A stretch of 6,031 nucleotides of DNA from an uncultured Leucothrix sp. (GTDB taxonomy: Bacteria > Pseudomonadota > Gammaproteobacteria > Thiotrichales > Thiotrichaceae), in NCBI GenBank assembly GCA_937923375.1, contig CALAJG010000097.1:1-6031 (forward strand). The letters are read 5' to 3'. Below are positions 5,220 to 6,031 of the stretch, in pieces. The notes under the pieces are model-generated. The model did not search any database, had not been told where the DNA came from, and saw only the letters and a program-made list of their open reading frames with translations. A program made the position numbers and the translations under genes. Positions within the stretch are counted from its first letter, which is position 1; every line of letters starts with the position of its first letter.

Positions 5220-6031
5220 ATGAGTTATCAGGTTCTCGCACGAAAATGGCGACCTCAAAACTTCAAAGAAATGGTCGGCCAGCAGCACGTTCTGCGGGGC
5301 TTAATCAACGCGCTTGATAATGATCGGCTTCATCACGCTTATCTGTTCACCGGCACTCGGGGTGTAGGTAAAACCACCGTTGCGCGTATTTTAGCGAAGT
5401 GCCTGAACTGTGAGACCGGCATCACTTCTGAGCCTTGCGGTACCTGTGGTGCATGTCAGGAAATAACGTCTGGGCGTTTTGTCGATTTAATCGAAGTAGA
5501 TGCCGCATCGCGGACCAAAGTCGAAGATACTCGCGAACTGTTGGATAATGTTCAGTACGCACCAACCCATGGGCGCTTCAAGGTTTATCTGATCGATGAA
5601 GTCCACATGTTATCTGGGCACAGCTTTAATGCGCTGTTAAAGACGCTCGAAGAGCCACCAGCTCACGTAAAGTTTTTATTTGCCACAACCGATCCGCAAA
5701 AATTACCGGTCACCATCCTTTCCCGCTGTCTTCAGTTTAATCTGAAACGAATGACGTTAGACATGATTTCTGGTCATCTCAAACATTTACTCGAAGCTGA
5801 GAACATCAGTGGCGGGGATGACTCGATTCGTCTGTTATCCCGAGCGGCTGATGGCAGTATGCGTGACGCCTTAAGTTTAATGGATCAGGCAATCGCGTTT
5901 GGTAACGGTAGCCTTGTACTCAGCGAAGTTCAGGAAATGCTGGGGAGCATCGCTAACGACCCTTTGCTGCAATTGATAAAGATGGTGGCAGCAGGTGATG
6001 GTGCTGGGATTATCCATAAAGTAGAGGATAT
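5220..6031 (+). CDS. dnaX: DNA polymerase III subunits tau/gamma (3' partial)
   Basis: The ATPase of the clamp-loader complex, which loads the beta clamp and bridges polymerase and helicase at the fork. About 270 residues are present before the window ends. Visible motifs are Walker A GTRGVGKTT (45-53), the zinc-binding cysteines C64, C73, C76 and C79, the Walker B/DExH-like LIDEVHM (124-130), sensor 1 around FATTDPQK (154-161), the SRC motif (168-170) and sensor 2 DGSMRDALSL (211-220). Residue numbers agree with E. coli DnaX, which supports the ATG at 5220-5222. The Shine-Dalgarno sequence is weak. The gene starts 38 bp after the SRP RNA with no clear terminator between them, so some transcription may read through from the ffs promoter. 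Any tau/gamma frameshift site would lie beyond the right edge. Confidence 0.97.
   Translation, partial: MSYQVLARKWRPQNFKEMVGQQHVLRGLINALDNDRLHHAYLFTGTRGVGKTTVARILAKCLNCETGITSEPCGTCGACQEITSGRFVDLIEVDAASRTKVEDTRELLDNVQYAPTHGRFKVYLIDEVHMLSGHSFNALLKTLEEPPAHVKFLFATTDPQKLPVTILSRCLQFNLKRMTLDMISGHLKHLLEAENISGGDDSIRLLSRAADGSMRDALSLMDQAIAFGNGSLVLSEVQEMLGSIANDPLLQLIKMVAAGDGAGIIHKVED

Noticed and set aside
5012..5221. Minus-strand 69-codon open frame across ffs
   Set aside because: It lies entirely antisense to the SRP RNA, its promoter and the dnaX leader, and its low-complexity product has no family features.
1..6031. CRISPR array, insertion sequence, phage or defence island
   Set aside because: I found no regularly spaced repeats, transposase, integrase or nuclease genes on either strand; the genes are metabolic, transport or housekeeping.

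Overview
The window reads as ordinary chromosome of a gammaproteobacterium, possibly a marine Oceanospirillales- or Alteromonadales-like one. The grounds are a DnaX that matches the E. coli protein almost residue for residue in its zinc and ATPase motifs, a compact 4.5S-type SRP RNA just upstream of dnaX, a NorM-type MATE pump, and a proteobacterial fructose ABC importer. The genus is not determined, and base composition was judged by eye only.

Layout. (1) Positions 1-1136, plus strand: the 3' end of a sugar ABC ATPase of FrcA type overlaps by 8 bp a small P-loop kinase of FrcK type. This is the tail of a frcBCAK-like operon whose binding protein and permease would lie to the left. (2) 1137-1299: a non-coding spacer with a probable extended -10 promoter and a long-spaced inverted repeat. 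(3) 1300-2025, plus: a glutathione S-transferase family protein that starts with GTG. (4) 2051-5009, minus: three genes for membrane proteins, transcribed in the order DUF4184-like protein, NorM/MATE transporter, rhomboid protease. The first two overlap by 4 bp (TTGA); the rhomboid follows after 62 bp. (5) 5010-5219: a divergent control region and the SRP RNA gene ffs (plus), with a recognisable promoter. (6) 5220 to the right edge, plus: the 5' part of dnaX.

How the genes relate. FrcA would energise fructose or related sugar uptake, and FrcK probably phosphorylates an unknown small substrate linked to that system. The minus-strand group is united by membrane location rather than by an obvious pathway. 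ffs and dnaX are housekeeping genes for co-translational membrane targeting and for the DNA polymerase III clamp loader.

I see no CRISPR array, insertion sequence, integron, phage gene, toxin-antitoxin pair or defence system, and nothing that needs a new system to explain it. The points most worth a second look are the FrcK substrate, the inverted repeat around the ffs promoter, the conserved His/Asp residues of the DUF4184 protein and its coupling to NorM, and the long loop in the rhomboid.
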